Shown: piece after piece, positions 51,364-61,114 of the stretch | Numbering within the stretch: the stretch's first letter is position 1 | How the letters are laid out: each line of letters opens with the position of its first letter | Source of the DNA: Ruminococcus flavefaciens | GTDB taxonomy: Bacteria; Bacillota; Clostridia; Oscillospirales; Ruminococcaceae | DNA length: 64,000 nucleotides | Direction of reading: 5' to 3' | Assembly (NCBI GenBank): GCA_002310115.1 | Contig: DBYI01000085.1 | Coordinates: 58,064 to 122,063, forward strand | The notes under the pieces: model-generated | The model's input: the letters and a program-made list of their open reading frames with translations, nothing else | The model's database searches: none | What the model was told of the DNA's origin: nothing | Made by a program: the position numbers and the translations under genes

Positions 51364-54300
51364 TTAGTTTAGCTGATTCAGCTGTTCATATGAGCCACCA
51401 AGATTTCCTGAATAAACAACTGTAGTATTACCGTTAGCATCCATTACCTTAGCATATGCTACTGCGATTACACCGTAGCCCTTATCTACGATATTGCCTG
51501 AAGTATAATCCTTAGCAGTCTTTACGCTTGCATTTTGGCTGTCAAGTACCAAATCAGCAACATTAGTAATTGTTCCATCATTGCAATAGAGCAAGCCTTT
51601 CTCTTCAATCGTATAGCCCTCAGCTGCAGTCACACTGTAAGAAGCAACTACTCTGTTTTTACCGTTGTACAATGCCTTAGGTGCATTCTCGGTAAATGTT
51701 GCTATAAGTTTTTCATACTTTCCGCCAAGATTTCCTGAATAAACAACTGTAGTATTACCGTTATTATCTGTAACCTTAGCATATGCAACTGCGATTACAC
51801 CCTTACCTTTATCTACGATATTGCCTGAAGTATAATCCTTAGCAGTCTTTACGCTTGCATTTTGGCTGTCAAGTACCAAATCAGCAACATTAGTAATTGT
51901 TCCATCATTGCAATAGAGCAAGCCTTTCTCTTCAATCGTATAGCCCTCGGCTGCAGTCACACTATAAGAAGCTACAACTCTGTTTTTGCCATTGTTTAAT
52001 GCCCTAGGTGCATTCTCGGTAAATGTAGTTATAAGCTCATTATACTTACCGCCAAGATTTCCTGAATAAACAACTGTAGTATTACCGTTATTATCTGTAA
52101 CCTTAGCATATGCTACTGCGATTACACCGTAACCCTTATCTACGATATTGCCTGAAGTATAATCCTTAGCATTTTTAACGCTTGCATTTTGGCTGTCAAG
52201 TACCAAATCCGCAACATCGGTAATTGTACCATCATTGCAATAAAGCAAGCCTTTTTCTTCAATTGTGTAACCGTCAGCTACAGTCAAACTGTACGAAGCT
52301 ACAACTCTGTTTTTACCATTGTTTAATGCCTTAGGTGCATTCTCGGTAAAGCTCGTTGCTTCATTCGCAGCATCCATTGCACTTATAACTCTAACGTCAG
52401 CAATAGCTACAGGATCGGTTGTGTAATTGCCCTTACCATCAACCTCTACGGTGAATGTTCCTAACTGCTTTGTTTTTGTTGCAGAAGTAATATCGTAGTC
52501 AGTACCGCTTATAAGCTCAACATCTTCATACTGCTTAGTCTCAACATTATAGAGACTTACTACGACCTTGACGCAGCCGTTAGGATAAGCCCAGCCGTCA
52601 GCACCAGCAACGCACTTGCCTGTCACCTTGATGTCATCGTCTTTGATCTCGCATTGTGTTACTGTCAGTGTTGTATTTGTTGTGAGCTTGTAATTCGGAT
52701 TGTCAACGTGTATAATCAAATCCTTATACTCTGCAGGCATAGTAGCATACTCTTCAGGAGTAGGAACTGCGTAATTATAAACGCCAACCTTATAACCGTA
52801 CTTTGTTATATCTTCCTGAAGTGAATATATACCAGCAAGCTGACCTTTAACATTGACAGTATCACCATTAATGATATTTTCTGTACTATATGTGTACTTG
52901 GTTATGTCAGATGTATCAAATTTACCGTATTCAACAGATGTAATAGTAGGAATCACTTCGATTTCTCTCTGCTTGATCTCGAAATTATCGATACAGTCAC
53001 GGAATACATAGCCTCTTGCTGTTGTCTTCGCAACCACAACATATTTGCCTGCGTCCTTAGGAGCACCTTCAAGTGCAGTTAAATTCAGAGCAGCAAGTTC
53101 TTCTGTTGTCTGCGGAACAGCAGTATCATTAGCAAGCTTGTAGTAGATCAAAGTTGTCTTGGTGTTCTTAGGAAGATCTGCTTCTGTAATATTTATACGC
53201 TCAGGATTCTCTTCGCTTGGTAGCTGAGCTGAATCAAAATTCGGATTCTTCTGAGTGTAAGCGAATGTTGGTACAATAGTAGTTCCGTCATAGGTCTTAT
53301 CTTCAACAGAAACAGTTATATCATATGTTGTATCAGACTTGATCTCCCACTGAGATTTTATCATGTCCTTATAGTTGTTCAAGCCGCTGAATTCAAGATC
53401 ATATGTGTTTGGAAGTACTGCCGCTGTCTGACCGCCGACCTCAAAGTCTGTGTCCTTAGCAAGTGTACCTATCTTTGCATCTGTAATAACATAATCATCA
53501 GGAGCAACCTTCTTAGTACCGTCATAGGTATATGATGGTTCAGATACAGTCAGAGCAATATCCTCGCTCTTGAGTGACTTCTGCTCAATCTCATATTTTG
53601 GAGCATTCTGTGCAAGCTCAAATGCATAATTATCTACAACTGCATCATCTTGTACAACGAAGTTGTATGTACCTGCGTTTACGAAGTCAGCACTCTCTGA
53701 TACGGGAACCTGCTTTATCTCGACAGACTTGTACCTGCCATCATAGTCATCCTGATAGCCGTCATCTTCATCAGACCACAGCTCGCCTGTAACTACCCAT
53801 ACATTACCTGCTGTAAGCGGAACGGTTGTTACATCATTATCCCAAATGACCTCGATGACCTCGTCTACATTTAAAGTGCCCTTTGTGTATTTTAAAGTGC
53901 CTTCAGAGTCGATAAAAATGCAACCTGTGTCATCGTATTTAACGCTTGAATCTCTATCTTCGTATTTGAAGGTATAACCATTTTCTCCATTGGGCAATGT
54001 TATATTGGTATTAACGGTCACATAGTCATATAATTCATCTATAGAATAAGAATAATTAGTATTAATTTTCTTGTTGCTCTGAGCCAGTGCATCGCCTAAA
54101 TTTTCTACAGCTGCATACTCCGTAGTAGTACCATATGTTGTAACATCAGCCTTAGTCTCGTCGACAGCGATCTTGTTGTACTTGACATCAAGGATATCGC
54201 CAAATGTGGTGACAATTGCCTTGTCAGCGTCTACAACGCCGTCGAAAGTATACTCCGGAACAAAGAACTTATCGTCAACTGTGCTGTTTGCATCATCAAC

Positions 54301-57300
54301 CGTCTTGATATCGCCGAATATAGCCTTTTGATCAGCCTTAGGAGTAATTGTTACCTTCTTCTTTGCGATTGTAGCTGTAACAGAGCTGCCGTTATTTACT
54401 ACAACATCAATATTCGGATTGGTGATTGTGATCTTTGCCTTCTGTATACCTGCGTTCTTGAGGTCGTATGTCTTTGTAGGCAGAGCCTTCTGAACTACTT
54501 CGTATACTGTTCTTGACTCCGTTTGATCAAAACCGACTGAAACATTTTGTATTGTCTTCTGTAAGTACCAGCCGTTGCCTGCTGTCAGAGGTGTGGAGTA
54601 TATATGTCCTTTGAACCAGTATTCTAACGTGCCGCCCTTTTCTATTACAAAATGATAAGGATTTGTATTAAAATCTATAGATGACGCTTGTGAAGCCGGT
54701 ATCGGATCATTCATTCCCGGCAGCTTAATATAAGCCCCCTGATCCAATCCCCCAATATTAATACAATGATAATAATACTGATTGAAAGGTGTGTCGTACA
54801 GATAATAGCCTACATTATCATTTTTAATATCAGTCTTAGGAGTATAAGGTAAATTCTCAGTAATAGGAGTTACTGTAATATTAGTCTTAGGTGCAGTCTC
54901 TCCTTCAGCCTTTGTCATCTCGGCGATTACCTGCTGTGCAAGTGTATCATTCTGAGCAGCTGTAACCTCAAAGTCAGATGCATCAAGAACTGCTCCGTCA
55001 TATGTGAGATTAGCCTTTGCATTAACATTGACATTTACCTTAGCCTTGGCGATAGACCACTTAACAGCTACCTTATCGGTGTAGTTGGTGTTAGCAGCAG
55101 CTGTAAGCTCAAAGCTATAATCACCTGCATTGGTCTTTGCTTCAATGCTGCTTGCGTAGTCGCCTGCAACAGCAGCTGTAGTGCCCTGTGCAGGAGCAGA
55201 AGCTGTAAGAACAGCTGAATTGCCGCCGTTCTTGACAACGATCTCAGGCTTCTTAGCTGTGCCGTTATAAGCAAAAGCAGTTTTGGGAACGATAACGCTG
55301 TACTGTCCTACGATAAGATTATTCTCATCGTCCCTATCCTGAACTACCTCAAGCTGAGTCTCGATATACTTCTTGTTAGTCGCGCTCTCTGCCTGTGTAG
55401 AATCAAATTGCGGATTCTCAGTAACTAGGAAATACTTATTCTCGCTCATCGGGCGTGCAGCATATTCAATATCAGCATAAAGTGTACATATCTGCTGATC
55501 GTTTACGCCTGTTTCAAAATCGCCGTCACCGTCATTATCAACTATGATCTCGGCAGTAAGCTTATAATCGCCAAATGTAACAGTACCCGAAGTAAGGTCT
55601 AACTTTGTACCCTGTGCATTTGAAAGGTAAATATCTTTAACTGTAATGAGGTTTTCAAAGCCTGCCTTGATATCAACATTATCCACTGTAGGCTCATCGC
55701 CGTAATACAATTTACCTGTTGACTGCAATATAGCTGCAAGCTGAGTTTCGTCATTTGTATCTACTGCACCGTCAGCAACATAAAGTTTAGACTGCTTAGT
55801 ATTGTTAACAGCACCTGACCAGTTATTGTTATGCGAAATAGTATAGCTGTCCTCAAGCATTTCCGGAATAGTCAACTTATACTTGTAAGCATATGTCTTT
55901 GAATCGTTATCGTTGATCTTTTCATCTGTTCCAACAAGTCTGACAATTGATCCATTGCCTGCACCTGCAACTGAATTATCTGTGTAAAGATAATATGTGC
56001 CGCTTGTAAGGTTATAATGACCTGTTTGCTCGTCAGTTGTTACAACTACGCCGTTAGCGTCTGTAATAACTGCATCACCAAGGTTAGAAAGAACAACTGT
56101 GGCAGTCTTTTCCTTTATCTCGGAAATAACTGTACCCTGTACTGCATTATAGTTGTTGCCTATAATGCGCCATGATACATTGTATGTTCCGATATCTGTT
56201 GCTGTTGGAATGGTATCCTGCCAAGTAAGAGCAGTTGCAGAATCAACAAACTCGATAGTTACAACTTTATTTACGTTATCAACTGCTGTTATCCTCAAAG
56301 CGTCTTTTCCTGAATCCGCCCAAGCGCCTTCTATAGCATCATTATCATCAGAATTAATAACTTCCTTAGTGGAACCTACAGAACTTATGTAAAAATTAAT
56401 ACCTTTATTAATAAAACTATTATTATTATAAGTCTGTTCGCCGATTTTTATTGAATATCCATACGGGAAATGGAGTCCGTAAGTACCAGTAGGCTTTATT
56501 ACATTGCCGACAACCGGTTGATACTCGTCAGTCGAGTTACATTCCTCGCATTTTCTCAGCGCATACTGCATAGTACCCTTGCCGTCTGCAACAGTACCTT
56601 TATTGATAAGATCAACAGCATCGCCTGTGTAGAAGAGGTCATCGTAATACTCAGCAGGTGTTCCGGCCTGCTCGTCAGCAGCCTTTTTCAGAGTCTTAGC
56701 CGCTGTCGGAGCGGTGTAGTCGCCTTCCTGTGTATCAGTTGAAGCTGTGAGAGTAGCTTTTGCGATAGTTGCTGTTATTGTCTGCGGAGCAACATCGTTG
56801 TAGCCCTCAGCGCCCTCGATACGCCATGAAACGCTGTAAGTGCCTGCATTTGTAGCGTTGGGAACATTGGTTGACCACTCAAGATCGGTATTCTCATCCA
56901 CAGCTTGTACGTATACGATTCCTTGTTCGCGGTCTATTTTTGTTACCTTAAAAGCCGCACCGCCCTCATTAGTCTGAGCTATTTCAGTATTATTGATATA
57001 CAGATAATCATCATCGGAAATAGTAATTTTATTATTTTCATTACTTTGATATGTATCTCCAGAAAGTACAATGCTATTAATGTTACTAATAGAAATAAAA
57101 GAATCGCGAATCTTAAGTATATCATTTACTGCGAGGTCATCAAAATCAATATCGCTTGTAATAACTCTGCCGAGCGCATACTTCATAGTACCCTTAGCAG
57201 CGCCTGCTTCGGTCATGCCGCCGCCTGTAACGAGAGCATGCTCTTCGCCGTCATAGGAAAGTCCGGCAACAGCTGTAGGCGCGGTGTAGTCCTCAGTGGT

Positions 57301-58026
57301 GAGGTCAGTAGTAGCAGTAAATATCTCTACCGAATTAACCTTTTTATTATTTTCATTAGCGAAATCTGCATCCAATGCACTTGTAAATGTGACCGTACCT
57401 TCAGTAGGTTCAATATCATTAGTTGTATTATCCGAATAAGTCAGGCGCACTTTCTTTCCGGATCCGATATTTGAAATGGTAACATTACAATTATAAGACA
57501 TATGATTTTCTACCTTTGTAACATCACAGCCATCGATAGTATCGCCGTATGAATTAATTTCATCAACCGATGTCACTCCGGTAAAAGCGTTACAGCGAGC
57601 AAGTCCACATAAATGCCAGCCAGAGTAGTTATCATATTCAAATATGCAAAGCTGGTCTGTGCTACTTTCGAGTTCAGGATAAGTAAAATTCTTCTCAACC
57701 CCATCAAGCTTGAGAGCACCGTTCTCACCACGGACAACAGTTATGGTGCGAGCCTGTTTACCAATGTCATAAGTAGATCTATCCCAAAGAATCATATTTT
57801 CGTAACCATTTACATGAGTGGATTCAGGAATCACAAAGCTGTCGCCAACATTGAGCTTTAATCCAACACGAGTTTCTGCAGCTGTATATTCTGCCGCATG
57901 AGCAACAATTGCGTTGCCTCCTGTCAAAAAGCCTCCTACGTTCGCAGGCATAGCGCCTGCTACAAGAGCCATGGACAGCGCACCTGCTGCCACGCGTTTC
58001 CATGCTGAATTCTTAGTTTTTTTCAT
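51364..58026 (-). CDS. giant secreted protein with MBG-like domains and C-terminal repeats
   Basis: The 2220-residue protein has a typical signal peptide (basic KKTKNSAWKRV, core AAGALSMALVAGAMP, cut near AHA-AEY). Two related blocks follow at about 240-430 and 430-650, each with SYDGEEHAL- or FYTGDAVDL-type starts, a KYALG/QYALR segment and a GTYSVSWRIEG or GTYNVSWRIIG ending; this is the MBG/Bact-Ig pattern. More MBG-like units occur in the middle (FAYNGTAKKPEIVV, TYDGTKKVAPDDY, TYDGTTIVPTF). The last 330 residues are three near-identical 109-residue units. No dockerin, LPXTG or S-layer anchor is visible, so it may be released or bind non-covalently. A GGAGGAAA site precedes the ATG. An adhesin or matrix role is inferred. 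Confidence 0.85.
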   Translation of the reverse strand: MKKTKNSAWKRVAAGALSMALVAGAMPANVGGFLTGGNAIVAHAAEYTAAETRVGLKLNVGDSFVIPESTHVNGYENMILWDRSTYDIGKQARTITVVRGENGALKLDGVEKNFTYPELESSTDQLCIFEYDNYSGWHLCGLARCNAFTGVTSVDEINSYGDTIDGCDVTKVENHMSYNCNVTISNIGSGKKVRLTYSDNTTNDIEPTEGTVTFTSALDADFANENNKKVNSVEIFTATTDLTTEDYTAPTAVAGLSYDGEEHALVTGGGMTEAGAAKGTMKYALGRVITSDIDFDDLAVNDILKIRDSFISISNINSIVLSGDTYQSNENNKITISDDDYLYINNTEIAQTNEGGAAFKVTKIDREQGIVYVQAVDENTDLEWSTNVPNATNAGTYSVSWRIEGAEGYNDVAPQTITATIAKATLTASTDTQEGDYTAPTAAKTLKKAADEQAGTPAEYYDDLFYTGDAVDLINKGTVADGKGTMQYALRKCEECNSTDEYQPVVGNVIKPTGTYGLHFPYGYSIKIGEQTYNNNSFINKGINFYISSVGSTKEVINSDDNDAIEGAWADSGKDALRITAVDNVNKVVTIEFVDSATALTWQDTIPTATDIGTYNVSWRIIGNNYNAVQGTVISEIKEKTATVVLSNLGDAVITDANGVVVTTDEQTGHYNLTSGTYYLYTDNSVAGAGNGSIVRLVGTDEKINDNDSKTYAYKYKLTIPEMLEDSYTISHNNNWSGAVNNTKQSKLYVADGAVDTNDETQLAAILQSTGKLYYGDEPTVDNVDIKAGFENLITVKDIYLSNAQGTKLDLTSGTVTFGDYKLTAEIIVDNDGDGDFETGVNDQQICTLYADIEYAARPMSENKYFLVTENPQFDSTQAESATNKKYIETQLEVVQDRDDENNLIVGQYSVIVPKTAFAYNGTAKKPEIVVKNGGNSAVLTASAPAQGTTAAVAGDYASSIEAKTNAGDYSFELTAAANTNYTDKVAVKWSIAKAKVNVNVNAKANLTYDGAVLDASDFEVTAAQNDTLAQQVIAEMTKAEGETAPKTNITVTPITENLPYTPKTDIKNDNVGYYLYDTPFNQYYYHCINIGGLDQGAYIKLPGMNDPIPASQASSIDFNTNPYHFVIEKGGTLEYWFKGHIYSTPLTAGNGWYLQKTIQNVSVGFDQTESRTVYEVVQKALPTKTYDLKNAGIQKAKITITNPNIDVVVNNGSSVTATIAKKKVTITPKADQKAIFGDIKTVDDANSTVDDKFFVPEYTFDGVVDADKAIVTTFGDILDVKYNKIAVDETKADVTTYGTTTEYAAVENLGDALAQSNKKINTNYSYSIDELYDYVTVNTNITLPNGENGYTFKYEDRDSSVKYDDTGCIFIDSEGTLKYTKGTLNVDEVIEVIWDNDVTTVPLTAGNVWVVTGELWSDEDDGYQDDYDGRYKSVEIKQVPVSESADFVNAGTYNFVVQDDAVVDNYAFELAQNAPKYEIEQKSLKSEDIALTVSEPSYTYDGTKKVAPDDYVITDAKIGTLAKDTDFEVGGQTAAVLPNTYDLEFSGLNNYKDMIKSQWEIKSDTTYDITVSVEDKTYDGTTIVPTFAYTQKNPNFDSAQLPSEENPERINITEADLPKNTKTTLIYYKLANDTAVPQTTEELAALNLTALEGAPKDAGKYVVVAKTTARGYVFRDCIDNFEIKQREIEVIPTITSVEYGKFDTSDITKYTYSTENIINGDTVNVKGQLAGIYSLQEDITKYGYKVGVYNYAVPTPEEYATMPAEYKDLIIHVDNPNYKLTTNTTLTVTQCEIKDDDIKVTGKCVAGADGWAYPNGCVKVVVSLYNVETKQYEDVELISGTDYDITSATKTKQLGTFTVEVDGKGNYTTDPVAIADVRVISAMDAANEATSFTENAPKALNNGKNRVVASYSLTVADGYTIEEKGLLYCNDGTITDVADLVLDSQNASVKNAKDYTSGNIVDKGYGVIAVAYAKVTDNNGNTTVVYSGNLGGKYNELITTFTENAPRALNNGKNRVVASYSVTAAEGYTIEEKGLLYCNDGTITNVADLVLDSQNASVKTAKDYTSGNIVDKGKGVIAVAYAKVTDNNGNTTVVYSGNLGGKYEKLIATFTENAPKALYNGKNRVVASYSVTAAEGYTIEEKGLLYCNDGTITNVADLVLDSQNASVKTAKDYTSGNIVDKGYGVIAVAYAKVMDANGNTTVVYSGNLGGSYEQLNQLN
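51370..52350 (-). repeat. three tandem 327-bp coding repeats
   Basis: The end of the giant gene holds three units of exactly 327 bp (109 codons), with equivalent bases at 51681, 52008 and 52335. Each encodes FTENAP(K/R)AL, GYTIEEKGLLYCNDGTI, VLDSQNASVK and NTTVVYSGNLGG. The near-identity at the DNA level points to recent duplication or gene conversion. Confidence 0.95.
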
Positions 58027-58104
58027 ATGCTCATTTCCTCCTTATTAAGAAAATAATTCTATATATACAGGCTCTCCCCCCAGAGGTTACCTGTATTAAA
58101 CAAA

Positions 58105-58149
58105 ATAAAAAATGCGCTTCAACAGGACATAGTTATCCCGTTAAAACGC
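58105..58149 (-). terminator. intrinsic terminator in the region upstream of the giant gene
   Basis: A 14-bp stem with G-T pairs (GCGTTTTAACGGGA / TCCTGTTGAAGCGC) and an 8-nt loop is followed by ATTTTTTATTTT, about 80 bp before the giant gene start on its strand. Further upstream two short stems (ATTTGC/GCAAAT at about 58201-58230 and TACAG/CTGTA at about 58161-58187) suggest a structured leader. It is either the end of an upstream unit or an attenuator. The rest of 58231-58653 is AT-rich with no gene I can support. Confidence 0.65.
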
Positions 58150-58653
58150 TAAAATATATTTATACAGAAAGGCACAGTTAGTCTGTATTTTTGTTTGTTT
58201 ATTTGCTTCTACGTCTGTAATTCGGCAAATGTAAAACATAGACTTGTCGACCTTTCATGAAATATTTTTGTGAACCAATAAAAATTCATATAAAACTATC
58301 AGTTTCGAATATGACATAAGTATACCATATTTGTTTTTTCATTTCAATGAATATTTCATGAATTTTAAATACAATTATTTTAATTCAGCCAAATTATCCG
58401 TCCAGTATAAATGATTACCAATCAATTCCAATGTATTTAATATGTTTTTCGTCTGTTTATGGCTCTTTGAAGAGATAAAACAGGACAGTTTTCGCAAACA
58501 AATCGGTAGTCAAATATATTGCAATATGCTCGCAGCTTTTGAGGGACGCCACGTTTCAAGGCGTCAATTGGCAACAGTATTATGGATATATTAAGGGAGT
58601 ACAAAACTTATTACCTTATATCACATCAGTTGACATAATGCAAGTATCATCAC

Positions 58654-58678
58654 AAATGCGGGCAAATCGCCCGCATTT
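58654..58678 (-). terminator. hairpin after the DUF7601-like fragment
   Basis: AAATGCGGGC and GCCCGCATTT form a perfect 10-bp stem with a 5-nt loop. It lies about 20 bp after the stop of the fragment and is probably its terminator. Confidence 0.78.
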
Positions 58679-58696
58679 AGCATTATCACTTCAAGG

Positions 58697-59266
58697 TTAA
58701 GTAAATCTGTTATTACAATACGCATTTCCGTCAAACCATTTTTTGTTTGATATGACTTCCGAAAACGTCGCTGTCACTGTTTCTCCTTCATTTACAGTTT
58801 TTTCCAGCTGTTCAGGCGTTTGATAACGCCAAGACCAGCTATTTTGTGTAACAGTATAATTACCTATGGGCAAGTCTTTGATTGTTACAGATTGCTTTGT
58901 ATCAGGTTTAATGCAGACTATAAGCTCTATCCAGTTATTGTGACTGTCTGTACCCTTGACTGTAAACTCAAAAGGCTGTCCACCTGTGGTAACATCATCA
59001 CCCGTGACTGAGATATTCAGATCACCGCGTCGATAATCATATTTTGCATAATACGTCATATCCTTATTAGCGGCCGGTGGGCGTATCTGATTATCTTCTG
59101 TACCTGATATAACAATATCTTCGCCCACAGTTTTTATAACGGGAACAGTACACTCTTCGTCTGTATACCAGCCATAGAACTTATATATGCCATTATCGAG
59201 TACAGCTTTAATGGTATTCTTAGGTCGAGTGCCGATGTCAACAGTTTCCTCATTAAAATTAAGCAA
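58697..59266 (-). pseudogene. C-terminal fragment of a surface protein (DUF7601-like)
   Basis: The 189-residue frame has a short FYGWYTDEECTVPV segment like InlB-type repeats, then a beta-sandwich part with VTIKDLPIGNYTVTQNSWSW and YQTPEQLEKTVNEGETVTAT, ending SNKKWFDGNAYCNNRFT. The last part resembles prealbumin-like DUF7601 domains found at the ends of surface proteins in Ruminococcaceae. There is no ATG, ribosome site or signal peptide; the reading frame simply continues upstream to about 59300, where it meets another fragment on the other strand. It is most likely the remnant of a large gene cut off at its 5' side. Confidence 0.6.
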
Positions 59267-59311
59267 CTTAGGATTCAGAGGATCACCCAGATCACGTTGT
59301 TGACGAAAAAA

Positions 59312-59440
59312 GATTCGGTTTATATTAGCAATATTGTCTTAGGTAATGTTGAAGTAAAGGATATGACTCTAACTGATGTGACCGGTGATGGTATTATTGA
59401 TACACTTGATGTTATCAACGTTAATTATCTTATTATCTGA
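59312..59440 (+). pseudogene. dockerin remnant
   Basis: A 42-codon frame ending in TGA encodes MTLTDVTGDGIIDTLDVINV, a calcium-loop dockerin repeat with the D-x-T-G-D-G-x-I-D pattern. It has no start or upstream domain. The frame runs into the 5' end of the fragment on the opposite strand, so two broken genes meet head to head at about 59300. Confidence 0.65.
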
Positions 59441-59548
59441 AAATAATCATGAAAAAATTGTCTCATATCTTTGATAATTGCTTTAAGGTGATCTAATAAC
59501 GTAAAGAATGTAATGAGAATACTCGCTATATTTTAATTATACTATCTA

Positions 59549-59569
59549 GGCTCGCCGTTTTGGCGAGCC
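59549..59569. terminator. hairpin between the dockerin remnant and the next gene
   Basis: GGCTCGCC pairs perfectly with GGCGAGCC around GTTTT. It is placed to end transcription of the convergent units. Confidence 0.78.
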
Positions 59570-59630
59570 TTCATATATATTGTTTAGGGAGTCTTTCAGT
59601 TCGAGCGGAGGTACGCCTCCCTACCTCGGA

Positions 59631-60311
59631 TTATTCATTGTCATCAGGAGCACTGGAAACGAAATCTTCTTCCTCATCATCGAAATCTTCATACCCTTGT
59701 ACCCAATCCCCCCAGTCATAAAAATTTTCGGCATAAATAAAGTCATCATCATCTGTTCCACTTATAGTTTCTTTTATATCGTTAATATGAGATTGAGCTT
59801 CCTGTGCAGTGATATACTTGAAGCTGAACTCTTTTTTTATATAAATGAGCTGTTGTTTCCGACAGCAAAAATAGTATGGTAACAAAGTTTCATCAATAAG
59901 GAAATGATAGAATTCACATAAAGTAAAAGTGAGCTCGTTTATAAAGTTCCTTCGATAATCAAGCTTTTTGGTGATGACTGGCAGCCCGTTTTCACTTTTT
60001 TTAGCAAGATAGCACCTTTTCCCATTATCTGCGAATAAAAGGAATCCGTTTTTGATTTCTTTTTTGTTTGCTGGATCTTTCATAAGTTTTGTCCAGTTTT
60101 TGTTTATGAACATCGCTGCAAGAACCTGATATATTCCGGGAGCTGTCCCGCCTGTATGTTTGAAAGTGATCGTTTTCGCCTCATTATCTACAATCATCTG
60201 GCCATAGCATTTAGGGATCGGTTCATATTTAAATTCAATCGGATCGATGGGGCAAATCATAAAATCGCTGACGATAACGGTTCTTCCTGTTCCTTTACTT
60301 GTATTATTCAT
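59631..60311 (-). CDS. hypothetical protein with acidic tail
   Basis: The ATG at 60309-60311 follows AAGGAG by 6 nt and gives 226 residues; the frame is open further upstream but without a better start. The protein begins NNTSKGTGRTVIVSDFMICP and has no signal peptide or membrane helix. A mixed alpha-beta body includes KCYGQMIVDNEAKTITFKHT and ends in a very acidic C-terminus (EDFDDEEEDFVSSAPDDNE). I do not recognise the family. It lies within the integrative element, alone, behind two small hairpins with the same loop sequence. Its role could be tied to the element, but nothing shows it. Confidence 0.55.
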   Translation of the reverse strand: MNNTSKGTGRTVIVSDFMICPIDPIEFKYEPIPKCYGQMIVDNEAKTITFKHTGGTAPGIYQVLAAMFINKNWTKLMKDPANKKEIKNGFLLFADNGKRCYLAKKSENGLPVITKKLDYRRNFINELTFTLCEFYHFLIDETLLPYYFCCRKQQLIYIKKEFSFKYITAQEAQSHINDIKETISGTDDDDFIYAENFYDWGDWVQGYEDFDDEEEDFVSSAPDDNE

Positions 60312-60477
60312 ATTTTTCTCCTTTTCTCCCTTGGTTTCAAGGGTAACAAGCTTCGGGATGATTATCCCTTGTGATATGCCAATACGCATCTTATTTGTTG
60401 ACCCAATATACCTCCTCAACCAAACAAAGGGTTTATACGTGTGAATTAGAAAAACCAGTAGTAACACTTGTTTATGG

Positions 60478-60512
60478 GCGCCTCCCGGCGCTCTATTCGG
60501 TCGTCTCCCGAC
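60478..60512. repeat. two tandem hairpins sharing CGnCTCCCGnCG
   Basis: GCGCC-TCCC-GGCGC (60478-60491) and GTCG-TCTCC-CGAC (60500-60512) are near copies about 22 bp apart. On the minus strand both expose GGGA in the loop, in the leader of the acidic-tail gene. Confidence 0.55.
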
Positions 60513-60543
60513 GCCGTTTTGTCAAGCTGCTTGCATAACAAAA

Positions 60544-60603
60544 AAGGCATTTCATCTGAATACAATACGCCCGTAAGCGTATTATGTTCAAATGAAATGC
60601 CTT
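60544..60603. terminator. 27-bp bidirectional hairpin
   Basis: AAGGCATTTCAT..AATACGC pairs with GCGTATT..ATGAAATGCCTT with a few wobbles and a 6-nt loop, flanked by T-runs on both strands. A smaller CCTCCCC/GGGAGG hairpin lies at about 60690-60707. No other gene is seen in 60312-60772. Confidence 0.8.
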
Positions 60604-60772
60604 ATTTTTCTTTACTAATATATCATATCACACATTATAGAAATTGTCAAGAGATCAGAGAAATAATTATCAATAAACCAACAGCCTCCTCCCCGAAGGG
60701 AGGAACGATCATATAATAATCTCAGCTGTTGGGTTATGCCTTATCATTTATAAATAGACGTATAGTATCGTA

Positions 60773-61114
60773 TTAAACGCCATTATATACGGCTTTGTTA
60801 TCAAAGTAGAACCAACTCTTCTTACCTGTTACAGCAGTAACGTAGTTACAGTAAGCATACATTTCGTCAAAGCCTGTAGTTATCATCATACCGTTGATGT
60901 AACTAACGGCATTGATTATTATGTGCGTATGAAACTGACAGCAGTGTTCATCTCTCATGTGATTACAATAAAGGACTTCAAAACGGTAAGCAAAATACTG
61001 TGCGCACTTCTGACCGTAATAAGCTGCAGCCGCAAGGTCTTTTACTTCATTATTATAGGCAATAACAATATGTACAAGAGGATTGCCACTAACTTTATTG
61101 GCTGCAGATCCCAG
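60773..61114 (-). pseudogene. relaxase remnant (MobA/VirD2-like)
   Basis: I read this frame past its first ATG up to an in-frame TAG at 61115-61117. It encodes NPLVHIVIAYNNEVKDLAAA, then FEVLYCNHMRDEHCCQFHTH and IIINAVSYINGMM. HTHIIIN matches the HxHxxxN metal motif of plasmid and ICE relaxases, and the text around it follows the family. The protein ends soon after at KAVYNGV, so both ends are missing. It overlaps the 5' end of the integrase frame on the opposite strand. It is evidence that the element once carried mobilisation functions. Confidence 0.72.

Noticed and set aside
51370..52350. Tandem repeats as a CRISPR array
   Set aside because: The units are 327 bp, contiguous, in frame and coding; there are no spacers.
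58482..58580. Short plus-strand frame in the gap upstream of the giant gene
   Set aside because: It reads as a plausible peptide but has no start signal, ribosome site or recognisable family.
59631..60467. Longer version of the acidic-tail protein starting at 60467 or 60389
   Set aside because: The upstream codons cover the hairpin leader, and the ATG at 60311 has a far better ribosome site.
60923..61069. First 49 codons of the open integrase frame
   Set aside because: They lie over the relaxase remnant on the other strand, show no integrase similarity and have no ribosome site.
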